Source: Macrotis lagotis | Lineage: Eukaryota > Chordata > Mammalia > Peramelemorphia > Peramelidae | NCBI RefSeq assembly: GCF_037893015.1 | Contig: NC_133664.1 | Span: forward strand, 130,175,742 to 130,239,741 | Direction: 5' to 3' | DNA length: 64,000 nt | In this document: piece by piece, positions 10,540 to 21,060 of the stretch | Numbering within the stretch: position 1 is the stretch's first letter | Layout of the letters: each line of letters starts with the position of its first letter | Translations under genes and position numbers: made by a program | The notes under the pieces: generated by a model | Databases searched by the model: none | What the model was told of the DNA's origin: nothing | What the model saw: only the letters and a program-made list of their open reading frames with translations

Positions 10540-10700
10540 AAAACATGTATTAAGTCCTTACCATCTTGCAAACAGTAGGCAAAACCCTGGGTTACAAGTA
10601 TGAAGTTGCGACCGTCCTTGCCTTCAATGAACTTACATAATAATGGCATCCACAACACATATAAAAGAGTGATAAAAAGGGAAGGGTCCTATGGTGGACA
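10540..10700 (-). mobile_element. L2 LINE 3' end
   Basis: The antisense L2 3' end 'aacatgtattaagtccttac', 'ccctgggttacaagtatgaa' and 'cttgccttcaatgaacttac'. The minus-strand frame at 10592-10990 begins to the right of it and partly reads this L2. Confidence 0.75.
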
Positions 10701-12080
10701 GTGAGTAGAACAGTTGAGCATTCCATTAACATATCATTTTCTGAGGCAATGGTAGTGGTGACTTCTTGATAGTTTTCAGAATAAGAGGTAGAGAGTGGGG
10801 AGTGTTGGTAAAGGGCCAGACAGGTGGCAAAGTGAGAAATGATCATGTAAAGATGAAGATACAGGAATACAAAGCCGAGCTGCTTAGCTTCTCCCAGACA
10901 TAATCTCTGATGGTCCATTTTGGAGACTGGGGTGGTGAAAATTACCTTAGTAACAGTGAGGTCACATAGTATCTCCAGTCTTCTTTTCATTATGTCTCAG
11001 ATTTTGCATCCTTTCTGCACCTCCTCCTCCCCTTGGATTTAGTCAACATAAAGAAATTTTGGGGTTGCTAGCCTCTGATTGGAAAACAAAACTTGACTCT
11101 AGTTACAGCTTTGGAAAATAATCTTTCTTACAGGAAACCCTCCCAAACTTGCTTAGTAAGGAAAGTCTCCAGGGAGCATCTTTTCTTCCCTTCCCCCAAA
11201 AATATTTGGAGAGAAATTTAGGTAGATGCTCTTGTATTCTAGCTCTATGATATTCAACGACTGAATGGTAGATCTGACAAAAAAATAATTTTGAATTTGC
11301 ATTGATAAATTAATAATCTTCCCTCATCCCCAGACAAAAAGGATAAAGCAAAACAGAGATAAGAATGCATAATTGGTCTTTCCCAATCATGGCTGGTATT
11401 CTAGTTGTCACTAACTTTTTATAGGTTTGAACCAGCAGCCCTGAATTACCAGGTAATCTTTGTATCTTATGAATTTTCCCCTGGTAGTCAAAAAACAAAC
11501 TCTTTTCCCATTTTTCTTAAAGAAGTATCCCATTAGGCAATTTATTCACCTTAGGGGGAGTTATATTAAAATAACCAGGTGCAGTCAATTTCTTAAGAGT
11601 GTATTTCTGGGTAATTATTCTGCATCTTAGACAGCATGAAGCCCAGTTTGAATCTAACCAGCACAAAGGTATAGTCGTTTTCTGGGAATGTGCTGGTGCT
11701 TATGAATTACTGAGACTGTCAAAATGAATTTATAAATCTGAAATCAGATGAACAGTCATATCCTTGCACTTATTGGACATAACTGTGACAACCCTCAGGG
11801 GCAGTCCGAGAGCTTTACATGGGTTTTGCATCTTCTAGAGTCACCTCATAATTAAAAGGCAATGGTATCAGAATAGGTCATTGTAGGTTAGCAAGACCCT
11901 GCAGTTAGGAAAATGGCATGGCAAAACCATGGCATTCAGAGAAAATAAATTTTAAGAGCAGACCTACTGTGTGAGCTTTGATCAATTACAAACTACTGAT
12001 AATTTCTTTTAAGGCAATACTAATATTAATGATTAATTATTATATTGATATGAAGCATATTAATATATTAATAATAATGA
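10701..12080. other. No gene; largely repeat-free
   Basis: No SINE or LINE text was recognised from about 10705 to 12080. The 132-codon minus-strand frame over 10592-10990 has no family signature. The block 11540-12040 is listed as a candidate conserved noncoding segment. Confidence 0.45.
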
Positions 12081-12084
12081 GATG

Positions 12085-12300
12085 CATCAAGTTGTAGTAG
12101 ACAGATTGTGGATACATGAATGGCTGGGTTCAAGTCCTACCTTTGGCACATATTTATGTGGTCATAGGGATTTAACTTCTCAGTCCCCCTGGAGACTAAG
12201 ATGGTAAGTTGTGACGCAAGTGTCAAGATGCAGTCACAGTGGGAGTTCTCACCAATAATTTAAAATTTTTATGATAATAATTTAATAATTTTCACAAATT
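12085..12300 (+). mobile_element. CORE-SINE (MIR/THER1-like)
   Basis: The text 'tgggttcaagtcctaccttt', 'ttaacttctcagtccccctg' and a tail containing 'cacagtgggagttctcacc' fits a marsupial MIR-like SINE whose 3' half reads 'agagggagtttcctcacc' in better copies. Confidence 0.6.
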
Positions 12301-12524
12301 ACACTGAAATGTTTTCCCTTGGAAAACCATGTTATCCCAAGTACCTACACCACAGATCTTGTTAGCCTTATGTCCTCCAGAAAGAATTCATTTATTCCTA
12401 TAGACCAAACTCAACTACTCTATTAGAAAGTCTTTCTTCCAAGGCCATCAAATCAAGCTCTGGTTCTTCAAAGTTATCAGATTTATTTAGAAAGGAAGGG
12501 CTTAGAAATTAGACCTGCCATTTC

Positions 12525-12722
12525 CTCAGAACTCCAAAGATGAGGAAACTTTTACTGATCCAGGTTTGCATCTTTGCAAATTATATCTTAGAGAATTGCC
12601 TAGAACACTATAAAAGTAAGTGTCTTGGCCAGGGTCACTCAATAAGAGGGAAGACTTGAATCCAAAGCCTGAATCTTCTGGTGCTTCAGGAGACCCTATA
12701 CCCACTGTGCTCAACTACCTTC
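12525..12722 (-). mobile_element. CORE-SINE (MIR/THER1-like)
   Basis: Same family as the copy at 12085, reversed: 'ttagagaattgcctagaaca', 'ccagggtcactcaataagag' and 'cttgaatccaaagcctgaat'. Confidence 0.65.
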
Positions 12723-12738
12723 TCTGGAAGGCTGAGTA

Positions 12739-12784
12739 GGAACAATATAGAACTAAAGAGTGGGAACAATATGGAACTAAAGAG
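12739..12784. repeat. 24-bp tandem duplication
   Basis: GGAACAATATAGAACTAAAG at 12739 is repeated with one change (TATGGAAC) from 12763, period 24 bp, two copies. Confidence 0.9.
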
Positions 12785-12859
12785 CCTACTTACTTAATGT
12801 GAGACTGATTGAGTTGTATGTAAAAGTATGTTTCAGAATTACTCTTGAGAGGTTTGTAT

Positions 12860-13385
12860 TAGCTGCACAGTGATGGAACATTAAATGTATAACCAGAAGT
12901 GCTAGTTCAAATTCTCTGTCACACTGGACAATTCATATACTTAGGAAGTAGGGAAGTCTTTAACATCTCTGAGGCTTAATTTCTCCATCTGTCAAAATGG
13001 AATAATAATGGGGATTAATTTCTCCATCTGGTAAATGGGGATAATAACCGTCTTCAATAGGCTGTGAAATCAAATGAGATAATGTATGAAAAGCATTTTG
13101 AAAACCTTTGTTGTTGAGCCATTTCAGTTTCCCCATGATCCCATTTGAGGTTTTCTTGGCAGAGATATTGGAGGGGTTTGCCATTTCCTTCTCCAGTTCA
13201 TTTAACAAATGAGGAAACTTAGGCAAACAGTGGTAGGTGACTTGCCAAGGGTCATACAACTTGAAACTATCTGAGGCCAGATTTGAACTAAGTCCTCCTG
13301 ACTCCAGGTCCAGCCCTCTATCCACTGTAGTATCCAACTGCTCTTGGAAACCTTAAAATCCTGTATAAATGTGACCTATTATTAT
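12860..13385 (+). mobile_element. MIR with internal duplication, split by a SINE B
   Basis: Sense MIR: 'ctctgaggcttaatttctcc', 'aaatggggataataaccgtc', 'atcaaatgagataatgtatg', then the end 'aaccttaaaatcctgtataa' and 'atgtgacctattattattgc' after a SINE insertion. The segment TTAATTTCTCCATCTG occurs twice (from about 12977 and from about 13016), so a stretch of about 39 bp is duplicated inside the MIR. Confidence 0.8.
13109..13342 (-). mobile_element. SINE B inside MIR
   Basis: Reverse SINE B from 'gttgttgagccatttcagtt' through 'gatcccatttgaggttttct' to the head 'ccctctatccactgtagtat'. The flanks TTTGAAAACCTT (13097-13108) and CTTGGAAACCTT (13343-13354) form an imperfect target-site duplication inside the MIR. 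Confidence 0.9.
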
Positions 13386-13639
13386 TGCCACAGGTGCCTC
13401 AGTGATGTTTCAGTTTAAACCAAATGACTTGCCACTTCTTGTGATAGTACAGTTGGATCAGTAGTTCTATGTTTTGTACTTCAAATCTTGATTGGGTTTA
13501 GCCAATTCACATAAGAAAATGGGAAGAATGAAAGGAGTGAAGAAATTGGACAAAAGTCTCTCAGAGAATGAATGTTATTGAGTGATGAACTGTTCCTGAG
13601 TGATGAATTGTTTCAGGACTTTGGACCCAAGAGGCTGAA

Positions 13640-13715
13640 AGGGATCTGAGATTTGGCATCATAGGATTACAGAACTGTAAAGATAGATGGAACCTGAGAT
13701 GGTGTCTAGTTTGAC
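13640..13715 (-). mobile_element. MIR-family scrap
   Basis: The string 'catcataggattacagaact' then 'gatggtgtctagtttgac' matches the common 'atcatagatttagagctgg ... catctagtccaac' end of a MIR-like SINE. Confidence 0.5.
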
Positions 13716-13777
13716 TTATGTCCAAAAAGGACGAGTGGCTAAGTGAGCATTGATCCTCTGCTTGAAGATCCTAGGGG

Positions 13778-14256
13778 TGACGCTACCATTGCTGCAACCC
13801 TGTGTAGGCAGCACTCCCTGCCTTTCCTCCTCCTGACTCACACCGAGGAGTAAGTCAGCTAGGAAGCTGCTCCACTTGCCATGGCATTCAAAGACACTGA
13901 CAAGACACTCGTGGAGCCCCAAGTGGCCATCCACTGGGTCTGTAGCACCCTCACCAGCCACAGTGTGAAGTCACTGGAGAAAGTGTGTGCCGATCTCATT
14001 GGAGGAGTCAAAGAAAAGAGCCTGAAAGTGAAGGGACCTATTCGAATGCTCACCAAGATATTTGCAGTGAAGGTTCAAAGACTTGGGCTCAGTTCCAGAT
14101 GAGAATCCCCAACACCTTGTTAATTTGCACAGCCCTTCTGAAAGTGTTAAGTAAATCACTTCTATCAGCATTGAACCAGGTAGAAGCTGAAGTCACCATT
14201 GCAGATGCCTAATCAGTCATCTCTTTTAATAAATTGAATGCAAGTATTGAAAAAAA
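13778..14256 (+). pseudogene. RPS20: Processed pseudogene of ribosomal protein S20
   Basis: A retrocopy of the mRNA for uS10/RPS20, a small-subunit ribosomal protein of 119 residues in mammals. From ATG 13881 the frame reads [19 protein letters not shown]..., then [20 protein letters not shown] and KVKGPI. After codon 60 a deletion of about 25 bp removes the part corresponding to RITTRKTP and shifts the frame. The next frame carries [15 protein letters not shown], and the end EVEVTIADA is recognisable as EAEVTIADA before TAA at 14210. Two further small indels lie between them. Several Arg codons have become Trp19, Cys21, His27 and Gly41, the pattern expected from CpG decay after loss of selection. 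No introns are present. A 5' UTR with 'cctcctcctgactcaca' precedes the ATG, and AATAAA at 14229 is followed by an A tract. Flanks AAGATCCTAGGGG (13765) and AAGATTTCCTAGGAG (14257) may be target-site duplications. Not functional. Confidence 0.96.
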
Positions 14257-14427
14257 AGATTTCCTAGGAGGGGCAACTCATCCACTCCCAAAACAGCTCA
14301 TCTCAACTTTAGAGCAAACACTTGTTGGGAAACCTAAATTTCCTATTTTTTAAGGTCAGTCCCTTGGTCTTGGTTCACCTATGATGTGAAAAAAAGCAGG
14401 TCTAAACCACCACCTCCACCCCTGGAC

Positions 14428-14545
14428 TCTTTTGATCTTCATTATAACTTTGTAAGGTAGGAGCCATTATTATCCTCATTTTACAGCTGAAGAAACTGAG
14501 GCAAACGTGAGCGTACTTAAAATGGGACACGGTCATCATGTCCCA
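14428..14545 (-). mobile_element. MIR fragment
   Basis: The antisense MIR text 'gccattattatcctcatttt', 'acagctgaagaaactgaggc', degenerate on its right side. Confidence 0.75.
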
Positions 14546-14767
14546 CTTCCCTCCTGAGTCTTCTTTTCTCCAGCCCTGAACATCCCTAGTCCCTTCAAAT
14601 GATGCTCAACAGATATAATCTTAGGTTCTTCATAGTCTTCTTGTCCTTCACCATATGCTATCCAACAGGTCAATGCTATTCTTTAACTATGGCATGAGAT
14701 GTGATCTGATCAGGGCAGAATGCAAAGGAACTCTCACCTCCTTGTATTTGGAAACTATGCCTCTTAA

Positions 14768-14986
14768 GGACAGCTAGGTGGTATAGTGGTTAGAATTCTA
14801 AACCTCATCTTCCTGAATTCAAATTTGATCTCAGACCCTTAATAGCAGTGTGACCCAAGGCAAGTCACTGAACAGTTTCCTCACCTGTTAAATGACCTAG
14901 AGAAGGAAATGACAATTCACTACAGTATCTTTGCCAAGAAAATCTCAGATTGGTCATGAAGAGTCAGACACAACTGAACAATAATA
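14768..14986 (+). mobile_element. SINE B inside CR1
   Basis: The head 'cagctaggtggtatagtggt', 'aggcaagtcactgaacagtt' and the tail 'agtatctttgccaagaaaat' ending in AACAATAATAATG. CR1 text breaks at 'ctcttaa' (14761-14767) and continues at 'ttttaatacagtcc'. Confidence 0.9.
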
Positions 14987-15709
14987 ATGCATATTTTAAT
15001 ACAGTCCAAAATAACATTACCATTTTGACTACAAATGCTGACTCATATTGACCTGGCAGTTCATTAAGCACCCAAAATCTTAAAAAAACATTAAAAAACC
15101 TAGTTTCTATCTCTGCCCCCTCTTTTACTTGTGATATTGAATTTTGTAATGAATTCTGTTCATATTGAATCATATTGAGCATATGGTCCACTAAGCCTCC
15201 CACATCTGCTTTCTAATTCTCTTCCCCCCACCCCACATCTTACACAAGTGAAGTTGAACTTTCAGATTCAATTATCCCTTCTGAGTTTCATCAGAATAGA
15301 TTCTGTTAAGATCTGTTAAGATCTTTCTGGATATTGGTTCTGTATGTTAGATATCCCTCTAAGATTTGTGTTGTCTACAAATTTGATGAGTACAGCATTT
15401 ATACTTTATTCAAATCACTAAGAAAAATGATAGACAAGCATAGATTCCTAGGACATTTTACTGGAGACCTCCTATCAAATTGACTTTGAACCATTTAGGA
15501 TGAGTAAGACTTCAGCTAGTTGGCTGGTATGGAATCCATCAGACTATGTTGTTTTTATTCCACATCTTTCCATATTGTCCATAAGAATAGTATGAGACAC
15601 TTTACTCAATATTTTATTAAGATTTATTTAAATTTTATCATTTCGATGATCTACCCAATTTAGTAACTGGGTCAAAAAAAGTAAATAAATTTTCAATGAG
15701 ATGATAAGC

Positions 15710-16203
15710 ATTTATTTTCTCTCTCTTCCTGCTGCTTCCCACTAAGGAACACCCCCCCCAAATCTTTGTTAGAAATAAATACAAACACATGAACACATAC
15801 ATATATATGTATATGAACACATACAATTAAAACAAATTTCTCCACTGACTATTTAAAAATGTATTTCATTCTGCATCTTAAGTTCATCACTCTCTGCTAG
15901 TAACAGTATAACATCTACCCTTTGGAAACACTCTTGGCTATTGCAGTGATGATCAGAGTATTTAAACCTACCAGAGTTGTTTGTGTTTACAATGTTGTTT
16001 TTGTAGAAATTGCTCTTATTCTGTTCACTGTACTTTGCATCAATTTATGAAAATCTCAAGTTTTTCTGAAACTGTCCCTTTCTCAATTTTTATTTCATTA
16101 ATTCATATGTCATAATTTGTTTATCAATTCCCAATTCATAGATATTCAATATTTTGTCACAACAGAGAGTTGTTAAAAATATTTTTGTATATATGAAGAT
16201 GCT
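15710..16203 (-). mobile_element. L1 3' UTR end inside CR1
   Basis: Antisense of an L1 3' end: 'gttctgctcag'-class text ('ttctgttcactgtactttgc'), 'atttgtttatcaattcccaa', and 'gttaaaaatatttttgtata'. Diverged. CR1 text is continuous on both sides. The flanks GATGATAAG and GATGAAAG are a weak candidate duplication. Confidence 0.65.
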
Positions 16204-16517
16204 TTTGATGAAAGTATGCTGGCATTTTTAGTCATTGCTCCACTTTCTAGATGTCTACTGTCTAGATCTAATCTCTTCCAGAGTTTTTCTAGGAATCAAT
16301 GATAAATCTCTGAGCCTACAGGTTACAGAAACTATTCTCTTCTATTTTGTGAAAATTAGGTCATTGCACCTCTCCATTCCTGTGGTATTATTCTTGGTTT
16401 CCATGATTTTTCAAATATCACTGAAAGGAATCAGCAGTCATATCTGTCAGGTCTCTCAGTGTTCAAGATCACAATTCAAGAATGAATAAACTAAAAAAAA
16501 AGTTTATAAAGTACTGT

Positions 16518-16742
16518 GTTGCTCAGTCATGTCTGACTATCCGTGCCCCTGTATAACATTTTCTTGGCACAGATACTAGAGTGGTTTTCCATTTCCAAAT
16601 CCAGTGGATTGAGGTAAACAGAGGTTAAGGAACTTGCTCAGGGTCACATAGTTTGTGAATATTTTGGATTTTGAACTCAGGTCTTACTGATTCCAGGCCC
16701 AGTACTCTATCCACTATGCCACCTAGCTACTATCAAAGTGCC
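16518..16742 (-). mobile_element. SINE B
   Basis: Reverse SINE B: 'tgctcagtcatgtctgacta', 'ttttcttggcacagatacta', 'cagggtcacatagtttgtga', head 'ctatgccacctagctact'. AAGTACTGT occurs on both sides (16509-16517 and 16743-16751) as a probable target-site duplication. Confidence 0.9.
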
Positions 16743-16789
16743 AAGTACTGTAAATCCAAAATCCATGGTGTACTGGAGCTAATGAGAGC

Positions 16790-16950
16790 CAGTTGTTCAT
16801 TTTTTCAGTGTGAGCATTTACACCTTGGAAATCAGCAACCAGAGAGTTAATTGTTAAACATTTGCTATGTAGCTTTTGATATAGGAAAATAAGAAAAAAA
16901 ATGATAGCCCCTATTCTTAAGAAGTTCTAATGGAGGAGACAATAATAGAG
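16790..16950. repeat. Unnamed dispersed repeat (family X), short copy, plus L2-like scrap
   Basis: 'ttttttcagtgtgagcattt', 'ggaaatcagcaaccagagag' and 'taattgttaaacatttgc' also occur in related form near 26760-26940 and 28990-29700. 16865-16950 then resembles an antisense L2 3' end ('ttaagaagttctaatggag'). Confidence 0.5.
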
Positions 16951-17109
16951 CTTCAGTGGTCCAAAAGCCTATGAGACTTGAATTCATCAAAGAAAAAGAA
17001 GTCCATGTTGAGGAGAGGATACATACTCCTATGAAGCAACTATTTCTAATGTAACACAAATTATACCAAGCAGACAACAATATTCTGTACCTGCTTCTGG
17101 TCAACTATT

Positions 17110-18205
17110 TCTAGATATTAGTTATTATCTAAGACATGGGGAGAATTTTTCCTTAGAGGCTAATTAATTTCCCAGTGGGGTTTTGCAAGGTGAAGAGAAT
17201 GAGAAAACAGGCTAACCCCTATTATTAGAAGGCAGGCTCTTCCCAGGATCCAACTTGGTCCAAACCCTATGCCAGAACATAAAGGTCACTTGTAGTACCA
17301 TACTCCAGGTTCTCTCAAAGAGAAGCATCATGGAGTCAGTGAGGTACACAATTGAACAGAGGTAAAGCTCACAAATCCTTAAAGGGGAGCCCTCCAAACC
17401 AAGGCCTTTTCCCTCAAGTTTGCAGAATGAAGAAGCTGTTATGGTTATACATTATTGTTTTCAACCTCACCCACATACCTGGATAACAACACTTCCAATA
17501 GCATCATCTTCTCTTAAAAAGGATGGCAATATACCAGCTTTTGTTAGCTGGCTGAAACCTAGAGACAATCACATTTACTAAACCTGGTGAGTTTTAAAGG
17601 CAGATGGCTATAGCTTTGGGCTAGCTTGTGTTGTAAAGTAATCTTACAGCTGAGAGTCCTTCACAGAATAATATCTTTTGCCCATGGATAGCCAGTTTAA
17701 TGCAGCTTTATATAAAATGGAAGAAACTTATTATTAGGAAAATCTAATTGCTACTCAACAGATCAATCAGGGTATTTATAGGAGAATAGACTCTTTGGCA
17801 GGCATTATTGCCTAATCATTCCACTGGTGTGGATTTATGTTATAAGGGCCACTACAATCATGAAAAACTCATGTGTGAAGGTGAGCAATTTGATAGCTTC
17901 TAAACAACCAATGGAAACCATTAAAGGGAATAAAAGTTCAGTACTATTTTTGTAAAAGAAGGGTGTGTATGTGGATGTGGTAGGAGCGGGATTAAGAGTA
18001 ATTAAGGAAATCAGGGTGGTGACACCAAATCATTCAGGCAATTGAGTGAAACAAGTTATTTTAAGAGAAAATATTTCATTCAACCCAGATATTTTATACT
18101 GCATAGGCACTTGCTCATTTATTTAAATGCATGTTTGTTTTTTTTAAAGGCAATTCTAATTTCTTTTGATTGGGACCTTCTTCCATGTTGATCTGAACTT
18201 TTCCA
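17110..18205. other. No gene; long repeat-free block
   Basis: I recognise no transposable element here and no long coding frame. 17420-17900 is of moderate base composition and could be conserved noncoding DNA. Confidence 0.4.
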
Positions 18206-18206
18206 T

Positions 18207-18348
18207 TTTACTGACAGTGTTGCCTCAGGGATGGAAGGGTTCAGTTATTTATCTAGGAGCACATAGCCTATTTATACTAGAACTGGGACTCAAATCCAAA
18301 TTTCTCCTGTGTCTGAAGTCAATCTGATATTCACTACATCACGCTGTA
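18207..18348 (-). mobile_element. MIR fragment
   Basis: Antisense MIR: 'ttccattttactgacagtgt', 'cacatagcctatttatacta', 'ctgggactcaaatccaaatt'. Confidence 0.65.
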
Positions 18349-18545
18349 GGGGCAGGTAGATGGTGTATGGACGATGAGTCAGGAAGACTCAACTTCCTGT
18401 GGGATCCTGGGCAAGTCACTTAACCCTGCTTGCCTCAATTTTCTCATCTGTAAAATGAACTGGAAAGGACAGCAAATCACTCCATATCTGACAAAAAAAC
18501 CCAAATAGGATCAAGAAAAGTTGGACCTAACTGAAAGTAACAAAA
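18349..18545 (+). mobile_element. SINE B
   Basis: The head 'taggggcaggtagatggtgt', 'tgggcaagtcacttaaccct', 'ctcatctgtaaaatgaactg' and the tail 'aagttggacctaactgaaag'. It runs directly into the long polypyrimidine tract. Confidence 0.9.
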
Positions 18546-18756
18546 TTATACTCTCTCCTTTTTTCTCTTTCTTCATCTCCATCTCCCTTTCTTTTTCTTT
18601 TTTCTCCTTCCTTCCTTCCTTCCTTCCTTCCTTCCTTCCTTCCTTCCTTCCTTCCTTTTTCTTTCTTTCTCTCTTTCTCTTTCTTTCCTCTTTCTCTTTC
18701 TCTCTCTTTTTTCTCTTTCTCTTTCTCCTTCTTTCTCTTTCTTTCATCTTTCTTTC

Positions 18757-18839
<83 letters not shown>

Positions 18840-18917
18840 CCTTTAGTTCTTCCCTTTCCCTCCCCCTCCATCTCTGTCTCTATCTCCATCTCTTTCTCTG
18901 TCCTTGACTCTTCCTTT

Positions 18918-18958
<41 letters not shown>
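18546..18958. repeat. Polypyrimidine tract with (CCTT)n, (CTTT)n and (CA)n
   Basis: About 360 bp of almost pure C/T on the + strand, including about 13 CCTT units at 18606-18657 and about 22 CTTT units at 18757-18843, followed by about 19 CA units at 18921-18958. All frames through it are repeat translations. Confidence 0.97.
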
Positions 18959-18963
<5 letters not shown>

Positions 18964-18964
18964 C

Positions 18965-20285
18965 CCTGATGATTGACTAAGATTTTAATTCGATTACCCA
19001 CAGCTGATGATGCTGTTGAAAGAGTTGAATTCTCTCATACATTCCAATTGTTTGTCTTTATTCAATGTTATTAAGAACCTATTTTCAACAACTAAGGTTA
19101 CAGCTGTACATTTATTTTTTTTTTCATTCATCAGATGGGGCTAATTTTCTTTTAAATGAGAAACATTCAGGGGAAAAAAGTGGATATATTATCCTTGATT
19201 TATGAAACTTGGTTTGGAAAAAAGTGTGGCAGAGCCATAAGGACAAAAGTGGGATGGGCCTTGCCCCAAGGTGTCGAAACTTAGAAGGCTCCAAGAGTAC
19301 TATATACTGGTTTGGCAAGTTAAAAACAAAATGAAAAACAAAAAAAAAACCCTTTGCTTAGCATCTAGGTAGTGAGACTAATTAGTTAAAATTGGAAGCT
19401 GCTAGATGGCAGATGAGAAAAAAAGAAACTTCCTTCCCTTAATGACTGAACTCTATACAAGTTTCTCCCTAGCCTGGCCCCTGAAGCATCCTCCCTGATG
19501 TTAGCCTCATGATATCCCAGGATCTCTCCTTTTGAACTCTTCCCCTGTTCCCAACTCAGGTATACTAAATTTTTCATTATTTTTGTGGTTACCTTTTATT
19601 CTAACTTGAACTGATTGCATTTTGTATTACTTGCATTAGGCATCAGAACTTCAAGTTACAACTCTGAATGATAGTCATTAAGTGCCCTACTAACCCCAAT
19701 GCTTCATTATCCATTTAGTCATAAGACATTTTTAGACCAATAGATCATTGATTCAGTTGAAATGAGCATCCCAGCTTTTTATGAAGTTCAAATAAATTGA
19801 CTACTTAGTGCTTGTGAAGTCCCTCAAAAATGCCTACTGCTTAAATGTTATATTACATAGTTGGGCTTTACTTTAGATATCTAATTAAACTTATTTCAAG
19901 GATGTCTAATCTCAAGATAAGCAGATTCTTCCCATAATGCATATCAGATTCTCTTTTACTAAGAGCATGTTTGTGTTTGTTCAGTGGAATATTACGAAAA
20001 CATTTAGCTATTTGAAATCTCTAAATAATTTCTATCTTTTAGCAAGCACAGATTTCCCCATTCCTAGGAAAACCTCTTGACCTTACAAAGATATCTAGCT
20101 TCTTCTTTCATTCCCTCCCAACGTTGTTTTGGGGAAAAATGTGACTTTACTTCTTTACCAACCATTCTTTTTAACCCTTTGCAATCTGACTTCTCTACCC
20201 CCAGGTCCCCATCCACTTTACTGAAATTATCTAGGGTCAACATATGTTTCTTTTGCATATTCTTTCCTTCTTTGGCTTTAGAGAT
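18965..20285. other. No gene or clear repeat
   Basis: AT-rich unassigned DNA. The pyrimidine-rich 20050-20285 may be the decayed 5' part of the L2 that follows, but I could not align it with confidence. Confidence 0.4.
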
Positions 20286-20734
20286 AACACTCTGATTCAT
20301 CTTCTAATTCTATAGCCATGTCTCTCTCTTTCCTTCACTGACTCCTTATTCTTTTTTCCTCACTCCCTAAGTTTGATGCCCATGATGATAATATCTTTGG
20401 TCCTCCTTTCTTTCTTCCTTAGTCATCTCATTTGCTCCTGTGGGTTCAAATATTATATCAACTCAGATGATATCTTAACTCTGTCCTCTCTCCATTTTCA
20501 AATAAGCATCTCTAACTGTCCCTAAGACATCATTTAAGAGAACCTCCTAGTGTCAAGAAATTCTAAAGTCATGTCTGAACTGAGCATACTTTCAAAGAAT
20601 GTTACTTTTAATACAGTTTTATCTTTCTCTTTCAACTTGCTCATATTCAGACTTTATTTTTTCTATTAATGTTCCAATCATTAATCTCCCGTGTCCAACC
20701 AGTCTCCCATGTTCCAAATCTTGTAAGTATTTCA

Positions 20735-20905
20735 GAGGACATTTAATCTAACTCTTTTATTTAACAGAGGAGAAAACTGATGTTTTCTTAATCAGGAGGT
20801 TCAGCAATTTGCTTAGGGTCACACAAGCAGTAAACATCACAGACAGGGTTTAAAATGGGTCATTTGACTCCAGAACCAGTTAGCTCTACTGTTCTATAAT
20901 CTTTC
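20735..20905 (-). mobile_element. MIR inside the L2 span
   Basis: Antisense MIR: 'ttaacagaggagaaaactga', 'tttgcttagggtcacacaag', 'catttgactccagaaccagt'. Confidence 0.75.
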
Positions 20906-20980
20906 TCTCTTTCATTTCATCTCACTTCTTTTACCACTAATATACACTTGATTACCAAAACTTGTAATATCTCTCAGAAA

Positions 20981-21060
20981 GGCAGTTTTGCATAGTGGAT
21001 AGGATGCTAGTCTTGGAGTTAGATTCAGACTCAAATCTTGCTTCAATCATATGACTTTGA
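20981..21060 (+). mobile_element. SINE 5' part joined to L1
   Basis: The first 80 bp or so of a tRNA-headed SINE ('gcatagtggataggatgcta', 'cttggagttagattcagact', 'catatgactttgagttat') stop abruptly where L1 sequence begins, in the same orientation. The SINE 3' part is absent from both sides of the L1. Confidence 0.65.

Larger units (their letters stand above)
14550..16490 (-). mobile_element. CR1/L3-type LINE, split in three
   Basis: Antisense CR1/L3: 'ctccagccctgaacatccct', 'gatctgatcagggcagaatg', 'ttgtctacaaatttgatgag', 'aatagtatgagacactttac', then after an insertion 'ctccatgatttttcaaata'-like text at 16400-16420. The pieces (14550-14767, 14987-15709, 16204-16490) are colinear with the family. 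The first break is a SINE B, the second a reversed L1 end. No coding frame survives. Confidence 0.8.

Noticed and set aside
10592-10990. 132-codon minus-strand frame
   Set aside because: It overlaps an L2 3' end, shows no conserved motif and has no promoter or splice evidence.
13716-14171. Minus-strand frames over the RPS20 copy
   Set aside because: Shadows of the sense-strand pseudogene.
18511-18907. Open frames of 78-128 codons on both strands
   Set aside because: All are translations of the CCTT/CTTT repeats (Lys/Glu/Arg or Phe/Leu/Ser runs).
20717-20980. A 20-bp target-site duplication around the MIR (caaatcttgtaagtatttca versus caaaacttgtaatatctctc)
   Set aside because: Only about three quarters identical with gaps in AT-rich DNA, too weak to claim.
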